Source: Phylloscopus collybita
Lineage: Eukaryota > Chordata > Aves > Passeriformes > Phylloscopidae
Length of the DNA stretch: 64,000 bases
Assembly (NCBI GenBank): GCA_027886175.1
Contig: JAJNNQ010000023.1
Span: 5,504,501-5,568,500 of the forward strand
Reading direction: 5' to 3'
The notes under the pieces were generated by a model. That model worked only from the letters and a program-made list of their open reading frames with translations, ran no database searches and had not been told where the DNA came from. This document shows positions 9,360-22,234 of this stretch, piece by piece. Every line of letters begins with the position of its first letter. The first letter of the stretch is position 1. The translations under genes were made by a program, and so were the position numbers.

Positions 9360-12300
9360 CCCCTGTACTTGAGTTCCTCTCCCAAAGCCACACGGGGCTT
9401 TTAAGGACTTGAAGCCGGCGGGTGATGCACTGAGATGCTCTCTCTCACGCTCTCTTGGGATGAGTATCCTACTCTGTTGTGCCTGTGCCAAGCCCTGTTA
9501 AATGGAGCTTGGGTTCACCATTGCTTAGTTACACAATGTACTTCTCCCTGGAGTCATGAGATCTCCTTCCACAAGAAAAGCTGTGTGGAAGAGGATTAGC
9601 AGCGAGTTCGCTTGACTCCAGCCTCCCCACCGCCACCATGAACCTCCTGCTCGTGCTCCGCACATGGAGCCTCAGAGCCCCTCGTGTGTGTGTGTCCCCT
9701 CCCTGTTTATTGGCACTGGTGTCACACTCACCAGAGCCCAGCAGAGCCAAGAGCTTGTCCTTTCCCTGCTCCAGCTGTGTTTGTGGCTGTACCTGTGCAG
9801 AGCCACATGCACACACACCTCCCTGCCGAGGCCACCAGGGCCTGCAGAGTCTGGAGGCACAGGGCAGGTGCCAGCTGAGCGCTGAGCACCTCCTTGGGAA
9901 GCCGCTGGGAACTGCACATGGTGCTCATGGCTGGAGCAGCCGCTTCGCCTCCCAAATGTTAAATGACCTTGGCCTTCAGTGGAAACAGGCTGAGCTCTGA
10001 GCCTGTGCCTGGAGCCCAGATTGGTGATGTTTTGTTTTCTTTGTGATTTACTCAGTGCTCCCTGTTCACCAGCCCTGGGCACAGCCCTGAGCCCACAGCA
10101 TCACCTGGCAGAGCCAGCACCTCGCTATCGCAGCCTTGCAGTAACCACAGGGGAGGCTTGGGCCAGTCTTTGTCCCCATAGGAAGTTTTCCAGATTTTAT
10201 AAGTTGTTAATATCAGTCTTTATGCAAGCTTCTGACTGTGTCTGATCCTCTGGATTCATTCTTTTCTGCTTTTTTTTGAGAAAGCATGGTCTGGCTGTTC
10301 CCTATTTGCTCCTTTTTTTATGGCTTGTGAAGCTTTTTATTCTCTTTACATTTCAGGTTTCATTTCCCATGTAACTCCATTCCTCCCCATTAAAACAACT
10401 TAGTTACTGAAAGTTATGATTAAACATCTTTTGAAAGACTTAATTCCCAGTTACACGGCAGTACTGACAGCTGTACAATCATATTTGAAACACTCAGTCC
10501 CCACCCAACCCACCAAAATAATGTTTCTGGCAATTTAAACCAACACTGCAGTTGTGGACTTGTGAGAAATAAGATTTAGGGATAATCAGAAACCTTAAAT
10601 ATTATACTTAATGCACACACAGATTTAAAGTTGTTATGGGATTAAGGCTCAGGGAAATGGAAGGACTGGTAGAGAATAAAGATGGAATAAAAAGTCAAGC
10701 CCAATATTCACTTAAATTTAAACTAATCTGTGCTGCTCAGACTGGGCCTTTCAATGAGAGTCTGAAGGCACAGGAGACCATTTCAAAGGAGGAAGCCAAA
10801 GTCACATGAGAGAAGCAGTTTATGCTATACCTGTTTTTGTACTGACCCCATGGAAGCCCCCTGTGAGACTCTGTAGGTGAATTAGGTTAAATTCAAACCT
10901 CATTACCAAGTCTGAGCCTGTGTCACCCAACACTCCCATCATGTCCATAGGGAGTACAGCAAATATGCAGCACAGAGGCAGATTCATCCCCTCCCAGGAC
11001 AAGGGTCTAAAGTATCACAGCCAAATAATCCTCTGGAGATGTCCCCTGTGTTCTGCCCCTTGCCAAGGGATCCAAAGAGAATGAGCTTTGAACCAAAAAA
11101 TTTTCTGCTGCCTGCTCCCAGGCAAGATGAGCACCTGAGGCAGGACAGATAGGGCTCTACTCAAGGATAGCTCCTCTATTTTTGATGAGATAAAAAAGAT
11201 CCTTCCAGTGAGTTCCAGAATTGCAGGGAACTCACCCATCATCTTGCTTTTGACCATAAATGACAGCTTTTTCACTAAATCACCCAGCAGAAATTGCTAC
11301 GCTGATAGTGGTACAGAGGAATGGGATTCAGGATAGGTTTTAGCACCCTGGAGCATCCTTGAATCACAGTGCAAGCAGCTATTTCATGGATTTTCAGCCC
11401 TGCTGAGAGCATCCTGCAGGGGCTCGAGGGGAGCTGACTGTCTAAAGGAGGACATTTAAGCAGGTGTGAGCACACACTCATGCACACAGCTGCACATGCC
11501 TCCAGCATGGAGTGAAATTTGACAGGTTTGGAAAATGGCATTTATATTTGGGGGAATGGTGATCTGCAAGGGAAAGATCTGCTCAGGCAGCCAAACACTT
11601 TAGAAATCAGGCATGGTGTGCAGCTGATGATTTTTTTTTTTCCAGTTGTTAATTTAACATTGTTTCTATTTGTAGAACAAATAATTTCTGAACAAACAAA
11701 TCAGGGAGCTGGAACCTGAGGGGTGTGGTACAGGGACTCGTGGATAAGAAGTCCAATAGATTTTGATAACAACTGGAAATTGTTCAGTGGATTAGTGCCT
11801 AAAGCCAGTTTGGCTTCAAGTAATGACAAGCCTGAGCTGCAGTGCTGTGGAGCCAAATTTCTCCCCCTGGGGATGGTTGTTGCTTGTGCTGGGGCTGTGG
11901 CAGTGTCCCCAGGTGTCAGCCCAGTCCCTTCTGAGCTCAGAGACATCCTAGCCCAGAAAAGTGTACAGAAAAAGGACTGCCTTTGCTTTTCCTCCAGACT
12001 TTGGCTGCATTCCTCTGCCCATGTCTATAGTCCCTCCCTTTGCTCTACTAATCCATGAAACACATTCATCCTGGGGATAAGGGGCAAATATAACTAGTTG
12101 CCTGAATCCTGTATAGGGGCATGTCCTGTCCAGGCATTTGGCTTCAAAAGGCTTCTGTGGATCTTGTCCCACTTCATCTCCTGCAGGAGCTGACTCATGT
12201 GGAAAGTTCACCAGATGAGAGATGTTTCACTTGCATGCCTGAGAAAAAAATTGTTTCGCTAAGACAAGATATACATTTTTCTCCAGAGCTCTTTTGTTAA

Positions 12301-15300
12301 GAAGAAGCTGGCCTCATGCAGAAGATCAGATGAAGGTGTTTGGATTCTCCTTAGGCTGTGTTTTGGCCATCAAGGAGATTTGCCCCAGTGCAAATCATAA
12401 CTGGTTACCCTGGGGGGCTGTGTCCTGTGCATCCCTCATGGGCACAAGACACAGCCAGTCAGTTTGGAACTCTCCCTTGACTTGGCCAGGCTTTCAACCA
12501 GGCACTATACAATTCATCAGAGTAATTAGCAAAGCTGTAACTAAAGAGGTCTCCATGGAGATTGACAGCTTCACCTCCCAGCTGGTACATTCTCTGCCTC
12601 CTATTCTAAATTTGTTCTTGCTGTTTCCCTGGCTCTAATCCATAAGGCTAGTGAAATCTTCCAACATTTGTGACACATTACAGCAGTGGAAAGAAGGACA
12701 AAGGTTGCTGGGAGGGGGCTGAGAAAGAAAGAACCTGGTTGGTGCCTCAAGGAAAGCAGCAGAAACTGTTCAGACATATAACCAGTTTTGAGAATGGGAT
12801 TAGGCAGAATAGCACCTCTGCCTGCCTGTCACTTGCAAATTCTTGCTAATACTTTGGGAGCTTATTGGAGGTCAGCACCAAACACCCAAACAGACTAATC
12901 TGTATTATAGACACATAATCAAAGTCACAAGGTTTTACATAATATATATCGGTGACACAAGAAGTGTTTGTTTGAATAATTTTGTCATCAAGATTAGCGG
13001 CCATGAAAGCCTCTACTGTGCACTAACCTGGTTTTTATGGCCATGGGTACACCAGATTCCTCAGACAAATCAAAAAGGGGCTGAGAAAGTACAAATATAT
13101 GTCCTGAAATAATTACAGTATTAGGTTTCTGGCCATGGCAAAGCTAAAAAAAATAGTGTGTGTGTGTGTATTAGAAGGGGCTGTGCTTAAACTTCAGCTT
13201 AAGAGATGTGAACAAATGGCTGGAGATACCATTTTTGCATTCCCCATTTTTTCCCAACAGTTTTGCAATTGCAGCAGATCACACCTCACACTCACACACG
13301 GCTCTATGGGAATGGCAAGAAGTTGGGATTTCAAAGATAAATTGATGTCACTTGACCCACTTGTGAGCTTTATAGTCCTCTTCAGGGAGGTGGAAGCTCC
13401 CTGTAGTGCAGAGAGCAAGTGATCTGGGCTCACAAAGTCAGTGGCAAAGACAGGAGCAGTTCCTGTAGAGATAACAATTCCAAACTGACAAATCTGATTA
13501 ACTTCAAAAGGAAATTAGTTAATAGAAATATTTGGGAATGTATAGAAAAGTATGATTTTCCACTCTCATAGAGTTTTTTAAGTACGTTGTTACACAAACA
13601 CAGAAGAAAATGTGTAAAATTATATAAGAAAAAAACCACCCCTCCCTGGAAAATAAAAGAAAAAGGAGAAAGAGAATTCAAGACCATTTTCTCTGTCCTG
13701 GGAAGAGACAAAGCCACAGCTCATGCCACATTGTAAAGATTTCCCAGGAATTTTGACCAGCTTGTTCTCCTGGCTGATGCACAGCAAAGCCAAAGGTCTT
13801 TTGAGGGTACCCCACATTCTGCTGCCCCACTGCAGGAGTTCACCCCACCGAACTGAAGTGCCTCCGTGAGAATCCCATTGCCCTAAACTCCCCCAGAGTC
13901 AGTGAGGAGAGAGCAAGAGTGATGCTAGCCAGACATCTGCAGAAGTGGAGTCAGAACCTGGGAGGGCTGAATTGGCCTCTAGATTTGCTGCAATTCACAT
14001 GCTGCTACCATGTGAACCCAGGGCTAAAAGCACTCCGGCAGCTTTTCCAGGACTCCTGAAAGCTCCTTTGTGGAAGCAGAGCTGACTGAACTGCCATTCA
14101 GGTCAAGGAAAATCAAGCACTGGGTGGGATTTCCAAAAGTACTTGGCCGTAACTTCACCCCATTCCCCTTTGAAGTCAGCAGAATATTTACATCCACTTC
14201 AGCCGAAGAAAAATCAGGCCATTACAGATTAAATCAAATTACAGAGCATTTGAAACACTCACTGCTAATGATGCTCTGGTTCCTTTGTACCCCCCCAGCT
14301 CAAAGGCCGTCTGCTGTGTCTGTCATTAAACACAATCCCACCGTTGTGTCAGGCAGGACCAGTTATCTCCAAAACTGCCGTGGAAAGAAAGTGCTGCATT
14401 TCAGGAGACCTTGCCTGTGGGCTGCAGGTGGACTCTGAAAAAAAATAATAAAATCAAAATAAGAATGTATGTTGAATTAGCTGGAATCAGAAAGAGCAGT
14501 GGTGAAAAAAAGCTATTAAATGCAGACAAACATCCCATTGCCAGGGCAGAAAGGATGGGCTAGCTGCTCAAAAGACCAATAGAAGTGGGTCATCACTGGT
14601 TTGCAGACATCACTCACACCTCCAGCCTGTGTTCAGATGTGCTGCTGAAAGAATGCCAGGAAAAGAGCACCTTTGCAAAGCAGACCTGCACTTCGGCTCC
14701 TTTGGGCACTTCCAGTAAGGGCATCAGAAGCTCTGAAAAGCTGCTCTATCTCCTTCTGTTGGCCACTGTCTGGGTCCAACCGGTGCAGACTGTGTGATGC
14801 CTTGCATCTGGTGGCACACAGGGCAAACTAAAACAAAATAGTTCATCTCTTGGAAAGACTCTTAATGTGCCCAGCTTAGAAAGGCAGGGAGTGCTCCTGC
14901 TGGAGGTCACCCTCTGGGCACAGGCAGAGGATGTGCTGTGTAACAGCCAGGACTGCTAACAGCCAGCAAAGCCAAACCAGGGCAATAACTCTTCAGTTAA
15001 AAAGGATTTTTTCCTAATTTAGATTAAATTCCAAGAAGACAGAATTGTTGCTAAAGGGATTTCATGGTATCGGCAGAAAGGGATATAGTTCCATTTTGTG
15101 AAAATTAGTTCATTTATAGTGAAGTTTTGGATACCTTGGAGGAGCTCTGGAACTTCCACGTTGTCTGAAGAAGCCAACGCTCATTGTCTGATGAAAAGCC
15201 TGGTTGCTGGGAGCTGCTTGGCATGTCCTGGAGAGGCTCCCAGCCACAAGGAGGGTTCCAAACTTCCACAGATTCAGGGTTTTGGTGAAGTCTCACAATG

Positions 15301-15930
15301 GAGCACAAAATCATGCAAATCTGCAGCAGTTTAATCTCACCTCACAAACTCTCCTCCACTGAGAGGTTCATAAACTTTCTAAAGAAAGATCTGCCCCGAG
15401 TGACAAAGAGATGGTTTCTTCATGCTGAAGTCACAGGGAATTAAGGCTTGGGGTTAAATTAAATTAGTACAGCAGGTTAAAACCTTACTGTTTATATAAA
15501 TTGAATCACATCACAAACAAAAGTAATGTGACTTTTCTATATTGAATCTGCATTTTGAGAAGGAAATGGTGCCCATAGGTTTGGATGCAGGGTCTTGGGA
15601 CTCCAACCTTTTGTGGCTGTTGCTGCGTGATAGTCAGCAAGTGATTTCCTCCCAGCTTTAAATTCCTAAAAGTAAATAAGGGAGGTCAAATTAGGGTTAT
15701 TTGTAGACTGAAGTGAACCTGTGCAATGGGTTCAGTAATATTCATGAGTTCTACATGGGGAGCTAAATTAACTTACATTCCTGGAGAAGCACCACCAGCT
15801 CTGGTGAAAGATGTGCTGAGCACTCAGCCTGATCATGTGCCAGGCCTGCACCTCACTTTTATTCTGAGCTTTGATTCAAACTGAGCTGGAACCAAGCAGA
15901 ACAACTGAAACTCATAAAGAACAACAAATA

Positions 15931-15980
15931 TATCAGTTCAGTCCTGAGGATTTTATATCAGTTCAATCCTGAGGATTTTA
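15931..15980. repeat. 25-bp tandem duplication
   Basis: Two adjacent 25-mers beginning TATCAGTTCA and ending GAGGATTTTA differ at a single position (G versus A at the 11th base). A recent local duplication. Confidence 0.9.
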
Positions 15981-16376
15981 TGCTATGGCTCACACAGCCA
16001 CAGCAGTGCTGCAAGCCACGGGAACATCTCCATTTGCACACCACAGGTTTGGTGCCAGTTTCCTAAAGTGCTGTTATTCAAGCTTGCCATGAAACTAACT
16101 GTGAACTCCTAAAATCTGCAACAAAACAAGGTGCTCAAGCCTCTGCGCTGCACCCGTGTGTCCATGGCATCTGTATTTGCCACACTCAGCTGGTGATAGG
16201 ACCTGGTCCAGCCTGTACACCAGGTAGCTGAGAGGGTCTTAACACAGAAAGCGCTGGCCCTGCACTGATGTCACTGTGGAGGTGTTTCTTGGCATTCCAG
16301 GTTGCATTAGAGACCTCAGATTTCCCTAACTCAAAGCTTAATTGAGGGAACAAGCCTTGCTCAGCATTGACAGTGA

Positions 16377-16450
16377 CAGAGAACAGAGCTGGAAGGGACT
16401 TTAGGAAGTGGTTTAGATCATCCTGCTCTAAGACAGGATGAACCTATTCC
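16377..16450 (-). mobile_element. Weak ancient CR1/L3-like remnant
   Basis: AGAGCTGGAAGGGACTTTAG, then a TTTAGATCATCC-like block, resembles the conserved CR1 3' end in reverse orientation. Short and diverged. Confidence 0.45.
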
Positions 16451-19400
16451 CAACATTTCATCTTTGCAATCTTGACAATCCAGAGATACCAACATGACCT
16501 CTCTGAATTAACTATGGGCTATCTTAGGTTTTGTCTCTGTAACAGAGACAGAAAGAGATGGGTGAAACACCAGCTTCTGAGCTCAGCTTTCCCTCATATC
16601 TTGCTGATAACAGATATATTGTTGATTATCTTCCTTTGTATGTATCCTTGGTGCCTCTTGCTGTGCTGTTTCAGACAGAATAAACCAACCAATAAATAAA
16701 TAAATAAACCAATGAACCATCATCAAACTGGCAATTGCTTCCTGCCCAGCTTACGTTAGCAGAGAAAGAGAAAGTAAATGATGATTAGTCATATGTCTGC
16801 ATTCAAAGACAAAACCCCTGAGCAGAAGCCATCTGCTGAGGCATAAAATAATAATTCTGACACGAGCCCTGTCTGAGTGCAGTGCCATCAGCTCTTCCCG
16901 AAACACAATGCAACGCAGGCCTAATGCTGAGTTCTAGCAGGTGGCCCATAAGCCTGTAATAAACTCCCAGACATTACTGATTTCCCCCCCAAACTGAGCC
17001 CTTTTGTCTAGCCACATTAACTCCTGCTTACCGAGCAGCTGCACATGAGGCAGCGTGCTCATCAACAGCAGCTCCTTTCGGTGAGCAATCACCATGCCAA
17101 ATGTCCCCCCTGAGCCTTCCCTGCTCTCTGGGATCTGCTCAGATACGTTATTTCAGAAGTCAAAACCAGCAATTGTTGGTTCTGGGTGCTTACAGGGAGA
17201 TTTCTGTCTTAAATTGGGGAAAATTGAAATATTCCTCTGCTGTTAATTATGCACATGAAGAGAGCCGAAATAGGACCCAGACAGGCTGTTCCCATTGTAC
17301 ACCTTCAGCTCAAATCTGCCTGGCTTCTGTGCATGTGGTCCCAAAGCCTGTGGCCAGCACAGCAGCCTTTGCCTGCACTTTCATGGTCAGAGGTGCTTCT
17401 CATGCTGCCAAAAATCCTCCTCATTCAGCCAGCCATCCAGCCAGCAGGAGACGTGGCCTTCTGAGGGCTGTGGAAAGGCATCCAAGCTGGCCATCCCCGA
17501 GCAGGTCCTGCTGAGGTTCAGGATATCACTCAAAGGGGAAGGTTTAACTCTTTGCAGTCCAAAGCAAGATAAAGTTGAGGTCCCAAGGCATTATCTGTAT
17601 TTCTCTGTGGAAGCAATGTTCCTGCAGAGTTGGCAGCTCTGCACCAAAAGGGATCTGGCAGTGATGTTCCCTTTCCAATGTCTGGCTATCAGCTTTAAGT
17701 GCAATAAGTTTTACATACAGCCTGGATTGTTGTTACTCTTTAAATGAAACAGGGTTTTTTTAGAGTTCAGACATCATATTTTCAGATGTGCTTGGACAAG
17801 GAGCCACCTACAGAGGCTGAATGGTGATGGTGGGGCTGAAGGAGAGCATGTCCTTGGAGCTTCCTGCCTGACCAGGGTCCCTGTGGGCAGGGCAGATTTG
17901 GGTGTCCCATTTGGAAGAAGGGGCTGATTGATGCTGTGGGCAGTGCAGGGAATTGGCATCAGGACCCGCTGTCACCAGCAGTCTGGTGAGAGGAGGAGGA
18001 GTGCAGCCTTAAGGACCAGACAGAGTCTTTGCTTTATGCTGCTCTCAGAGGCAGAGCAGGTCCAGCATCCAACCTTGACCCCTGGCCTTAATCTGCAGCA
18101 TTTCCTGGGGACATCCATGGCACCACTGCTGCAGCCCTCGGGTAGGGTCTCAGTGCCTCAGGCAGCAAAGTGCCCCCAGAAGTGATGAGTCACAGCCTGT
18201 CTGGAGAAGGAGTGGCTCCAGTTTGTGTTGGCAAACCTGGCTGCCAGTGGCAGCAGGCCCAGGGAGCACGAGAGGCTGGGGCTGGAAGGGCCCCTGTGCC
18301 GAGGAAGAGATCAATGAGAGTTGGAGTTTTAACATCTCAGGGTGATGGTTCCTGCCAAGAGCCTTCCCCAATAAAACCAGAAAATCAATCCACCCTCTGC
18401 TGAGTAACTCCAGATGAGGACTGCTGGCCTAGTAAATCTGTTCAACAGTTGGCAGCTCCTTTAGCAGTGGCTTAAGGAAAAATACCCAAATAAAATTATA
18501 CTTTTCTGTGCACCAGGGAACCCTGTTTCCATCTTCAGTTAAAAGGTGTCACACCACACACTGGGTCAACACTTGGCACAGAAGAGGAGGGCCAGAAAAA
18601 GGACAAAGAAATTATAATTTATGAAAAAACCAACAACAGTTAACACTAACCAGGACCTTGGGCACCCCAGGAGGGCTTTTCGGGACTGAGGGTGGTCACA
18701 CAGATGTCTCACTGCTGGGAGCAGACCCAGGATGTTGCTTTGTGCCATCAGGGCTAAGGTTTGTCCCTCTCAGATCCACAGAAGTTCATCCCGATTCCCC
18801 ATCCAGCAGACTCATTCCAGCATCTTGATCAGAAAGGGGGGTTTTAGGGTAGTAACAGGGTTGTTTCTAAGGCTTGATCTCTTTTGGGTAGACCTTTAAC
18901 ACATCAGTATCTGACATGGCTGAGATAAGGAAGGCCATAAAGTCAGCTTTCATAATGGATTTGTTCATAGCAATAAAGAATGGGGATTACTTTTTTGCAT
19001 ATATTAAAAAAAAAAAGCACAGTGCTTTATACACAAGGAGGAAGAGAAAAACTGGGCCTGGGGATTTTGACAGGGACCCCAGTTCACAACTGGCATTAAC
19101 TGGTGGTGTTCTGGAGTGTCCAGTCAGATCCACTGAGGTCACTGGAGTTAAATTAACTTAAACTAGGCAAGCAAACAGCCCTCCATGAAACCCAGGAGAT
19201 AGTGAGTGCATTAGTCAGAGCTTGGCTGTCTATGCTGGGACAATCAGCGTCCCTGCTGTCCCTTGAGCCAACCTGGGGCAGCCTGTATAGTGGTTTCCCT
19301 CCTGGATGTGCTCCTCAGGCTGGGTAACAGCATCTCTGGGATGTCCTGGCAGGACCAGGGCAGCTGTCAAGGGTTATTTGGAGCCCTCACTGCTTCCTCT

Positions 19401-21728
19401 GCCCTCTGGAACTGTCAGCCCACATTCACAGGGAGATTTATGGCAATGTTTTTGTCTCTCCTGGCTGAGCTCAAGTGGCCAAGGGACTGATCCAGGAACA
19501 TGATCCCTCAGAGCTGAAAGCAGAAAGCTGCAATGGGACTTACCTGTCGCTGGAGAATATCCCTGTGGATGGAGGAGGACATAGCAAAGCAGAAGGCTGC
19601 TCTGTCTGTCTGATGCAAACCAGTATCTGATTTTTCAGAGCCCCACCCTGCTCCCCCACAGCTGAACTGTGCCTCTGGGCAAGGGGTCCCTGGTTAAGAA
19701 TAAGATAGTACTGTTTTTTTCTGTTTGGAACAGAGTTCCACCTACAGTGGCCCACATTAGTGCGTCTCTCACTCACCAAAGCTAGCAAGGACATGGCTCT
19801 CTGGAACCAGGAGAGGAGATAGAGGCTGTTAAGGTTCACCTCTGGCCCAGCAGGTAAAGGGGTAAAATGGCCATAAAAGATTAAAGCTGGCAGGGAAAAA
19901 ATCACATCCGTGGCTACTCTGTGGTAATGCCATGGATTGAGGGAAAACTCTCTGCATGTGCAGTGGCTGTTGAAGTCAACAAGGCAGCTTCCCCAGCACC
20001 CTGGGTACCTGCACTCCTCAAGACCCACATACACCTGGTTTCAAAGCTTATCTGTAGCCAGTTTTACAATAGAAAGTGTCTTTGTTTAGTCAACAGAACC
20101 ACTAATACATGTGATTTTGTTGTTAATAGAGCTGTAAGAATTTTAAGTACCTCTTGGGAATGTGTCATTTTTGGTTGGCTTTTTTAGGCATCACAGGGTG
20201 CTGCGTTTGTCAAGACTGAATAAAACATTTAGCACACAGCCGCACTTTGTACAAGTGTCATGCAGGTTTCTAAAGTTTCAGAATGAATAAATCAACTGCA
20301 AACTGCTGCCTGGCAGTTGGCTTTGCTCCTTATAAATAGCTAATCTGGACAACTTTGTTCTGCACGTCCCGTGAAGTTCAAATACTGTGCATATGGTTAA
20401 TGCAGGCACACAAATCAGAGCTGCAACAGCCCCTTTTATGAGCCTGGGTTGCCACAGAAATGCCACAGCCTGGGGCAGGTCGGCTCCAGGTTGCCCTCCC
20501 TTTCTCCCAGAGGTGATCCCGGGAAACACCAGCAGGTCGCTGTGCGCTGCTGCCTGGCCCCAGGGGAGGAGCAGGAGCCCCATGGTGACCCAGTTCACTG
20601 CCGCTTGTACTGGTTGGCAGCCATCATTGCTCAGGGGAGAATTAGGTCCGAACTCAGCCATGAAAAACAGCCCTGGATTTATAAACCAAATGGAAAACAG
20701 TAAGGGCTGACTCTGCCTGGCTTTGCAGCTCTCAGCACTGGGCACGGGGTGAATGTACACCCTTCCCTCCAACCCAGGCACAGCACTGCTGGTCCACCCC
20801 TGCAGAACCTCCACGTGAGATGCAAACTTACCTGATCATCTCAGCAGGCTCTTAGCAACATGCAGGATTCACCTACGTTAGCCCAAAACTCAGCCCAGAG
20901 GCCCTAATCCTGGAAGGTGCTGAGCAACTCCAACTTCTGCCACTCATCTCTGGATTTTGGCAGGTGTTCAACACGAGCAGGATCAGCCCCTTGCTGTAAT
21001 AATCAGGGAATGAGGAACTCAGCTTGAATGAGTTTCCCTCCCACCCCCCAATGCAAAAATGCTGTACATTCCTTTATGCAGGTTTCCATAGTGTTGAACT
21101 TCTACTATTTTTTTTTGTTGTTGCTGTTAAAGGGGTCAGCAATGCACTGTACAACGGGATCTGGCTGTCAGGAAATGTGGAGGAATTCAGGGACACTTTT
21201 AACATCTTCCTGGTGGGACTGGAAGGCAGCATTAAACTTTGCATCATAGAAATCTCTCAACCAAAGAGAAGAAAAAAGCCCGGAGGAGCCCCAGGAGAAG
21301 TTATGAAGACATTCTGCTTTGTTGATCCTAAGTTTAAATAAGTTATTTCTTCCCTACTTCCTTTGTTAAAACATGATATTCTGGCTTTAATTGCTTCAAT
21401 CCTATTATTTGTTTCTTTTAGCAAGTGATTGTGTAGCCCCTTGCCGTGGGGAAATCCCCTGACTGCTGTCCTGTTACTTAGACAAGTCCCCTTTCAGAAG
21501 TAAATGCCATTCTTAGCATAGGGAAGTACTTTAGGTTTAAAGGGGTTAAGAAGGCCTCCCTGCATTCAGAAACATGCAGGGGTCCCACCATGCCAGTTCC
21601 AGCCTTTTGAACTCTTTCCAGCTTTTTTTTCTTGCAACAAATCTGTCTGACTGCCACCAGGACATAGGAAGCGTGTGCCTGTCAAAGAAATCAAGTTTAC
21701 TTTTTCTGACTTGTTAACAGAGGCAGGG

Positions 21729-21737
21729 TATAAATAG
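21729..21737 (+). promoter_or_regulatory. WFIKKN2: TATA box, candidate WFIKKN2 promoter
   Basis: TATAAATAG lies 305 nt upstream of the WFIKKN2 start codon. Transcription would then begin near 21,760, and the 5' UTR would contain a 30-nt A run. The surrounding DNA is not a CpG island, consistent with a tissue-restricted gene. Inferred from position only. Confidence 0.5.
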
Positions 21738-21913
21738 AGCTAACTCTGCTCACACAAGTAGTGTTTCTCTTAAAATAAGGGGGTGACTTCTTAGGGCCTT
21801 TAATCCAATGAGGTCCAGACCAAACTGCACTATCAACAGAGGCAGCAGAGGAACTTGCTGAAGCTTCTACCGAAGTCAGGTGCATCTGGGTTCCTCAAAA
21901 ACTTAAGGCTTAC

Positions 21914-21914
<1 letters not shown>

Positions 21915-21944
<30 letters not shown>
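21915..21944. repeat. Poly(A) run, 30 nt, in the probable WFIKKN2 5' UTR
   Basis: A30 followed by A-rich GCAAAAGGC and A12. It lies 90-120 nt before the WFIKKN2 start codon. Confidence 0.9.
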
Positions 21945-21945
<1 letters not shown>

Positions 21946-22033
21946 CAAAAGGCAAAAAAAAAAAAGCAACACCAAGCAAACAAGAACTACTTCCAGCTTG
22001 GAGAGACTGCCAGTGCCCTGGAGAAGTTCTGAG

Positions 22034-22234
22034 ATGTCGTTGGTGCTGTTCGCTCGGTGGATGTGGATCTTGCTGGGGAAGAGCAGTGTCCTCTTGCTCC
22101 TGGAGGTGTCTCTGAAAGGGAGAGCCCTACCTCCAATCCGCTACTCCCACGCTGGGATATGCCCCAATGACATGAACCCCAACCTGTGGGTTGACGCGCA
22201 GAGCACTTGCAAGAGGGAGTGCGACGCCGACCCG
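22034..22234 (+). CDS. WFIKKN2: WFIKKN2 coding exon 1
   Basis: 67 codons from MSLVLFARWMWILLGKSSVL to CKRECDADP: signal peptide and first half of the WAP domain. The donor is GACCCG|GTGAGT, phase 0. An in-frame TTG upstream at 21998 is not a credible start. Confidence 0.96.

Larger units (their letters stand above)
7452..21700. other. Intergenic region between ANKRD40 and WFIKKN2
   Basis: About 14 kb. Apart from the repeats listed separately I see only short open frames without recognisable domains, codon conservation or splice context. LUC7L3, expected here from the human gene order, is not detectable: no SR/RE-rich exon or zinc-finger exon was found by eye. Confidence 0.65.

Noticed and set aside
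20278..20814. 178-codon minus-strand frame between ANKRD40 and WFIKKN2
   Set aside because: No recognisable domain, no splice or promoter context and an overlapping open frame on the other strand; likely chance.
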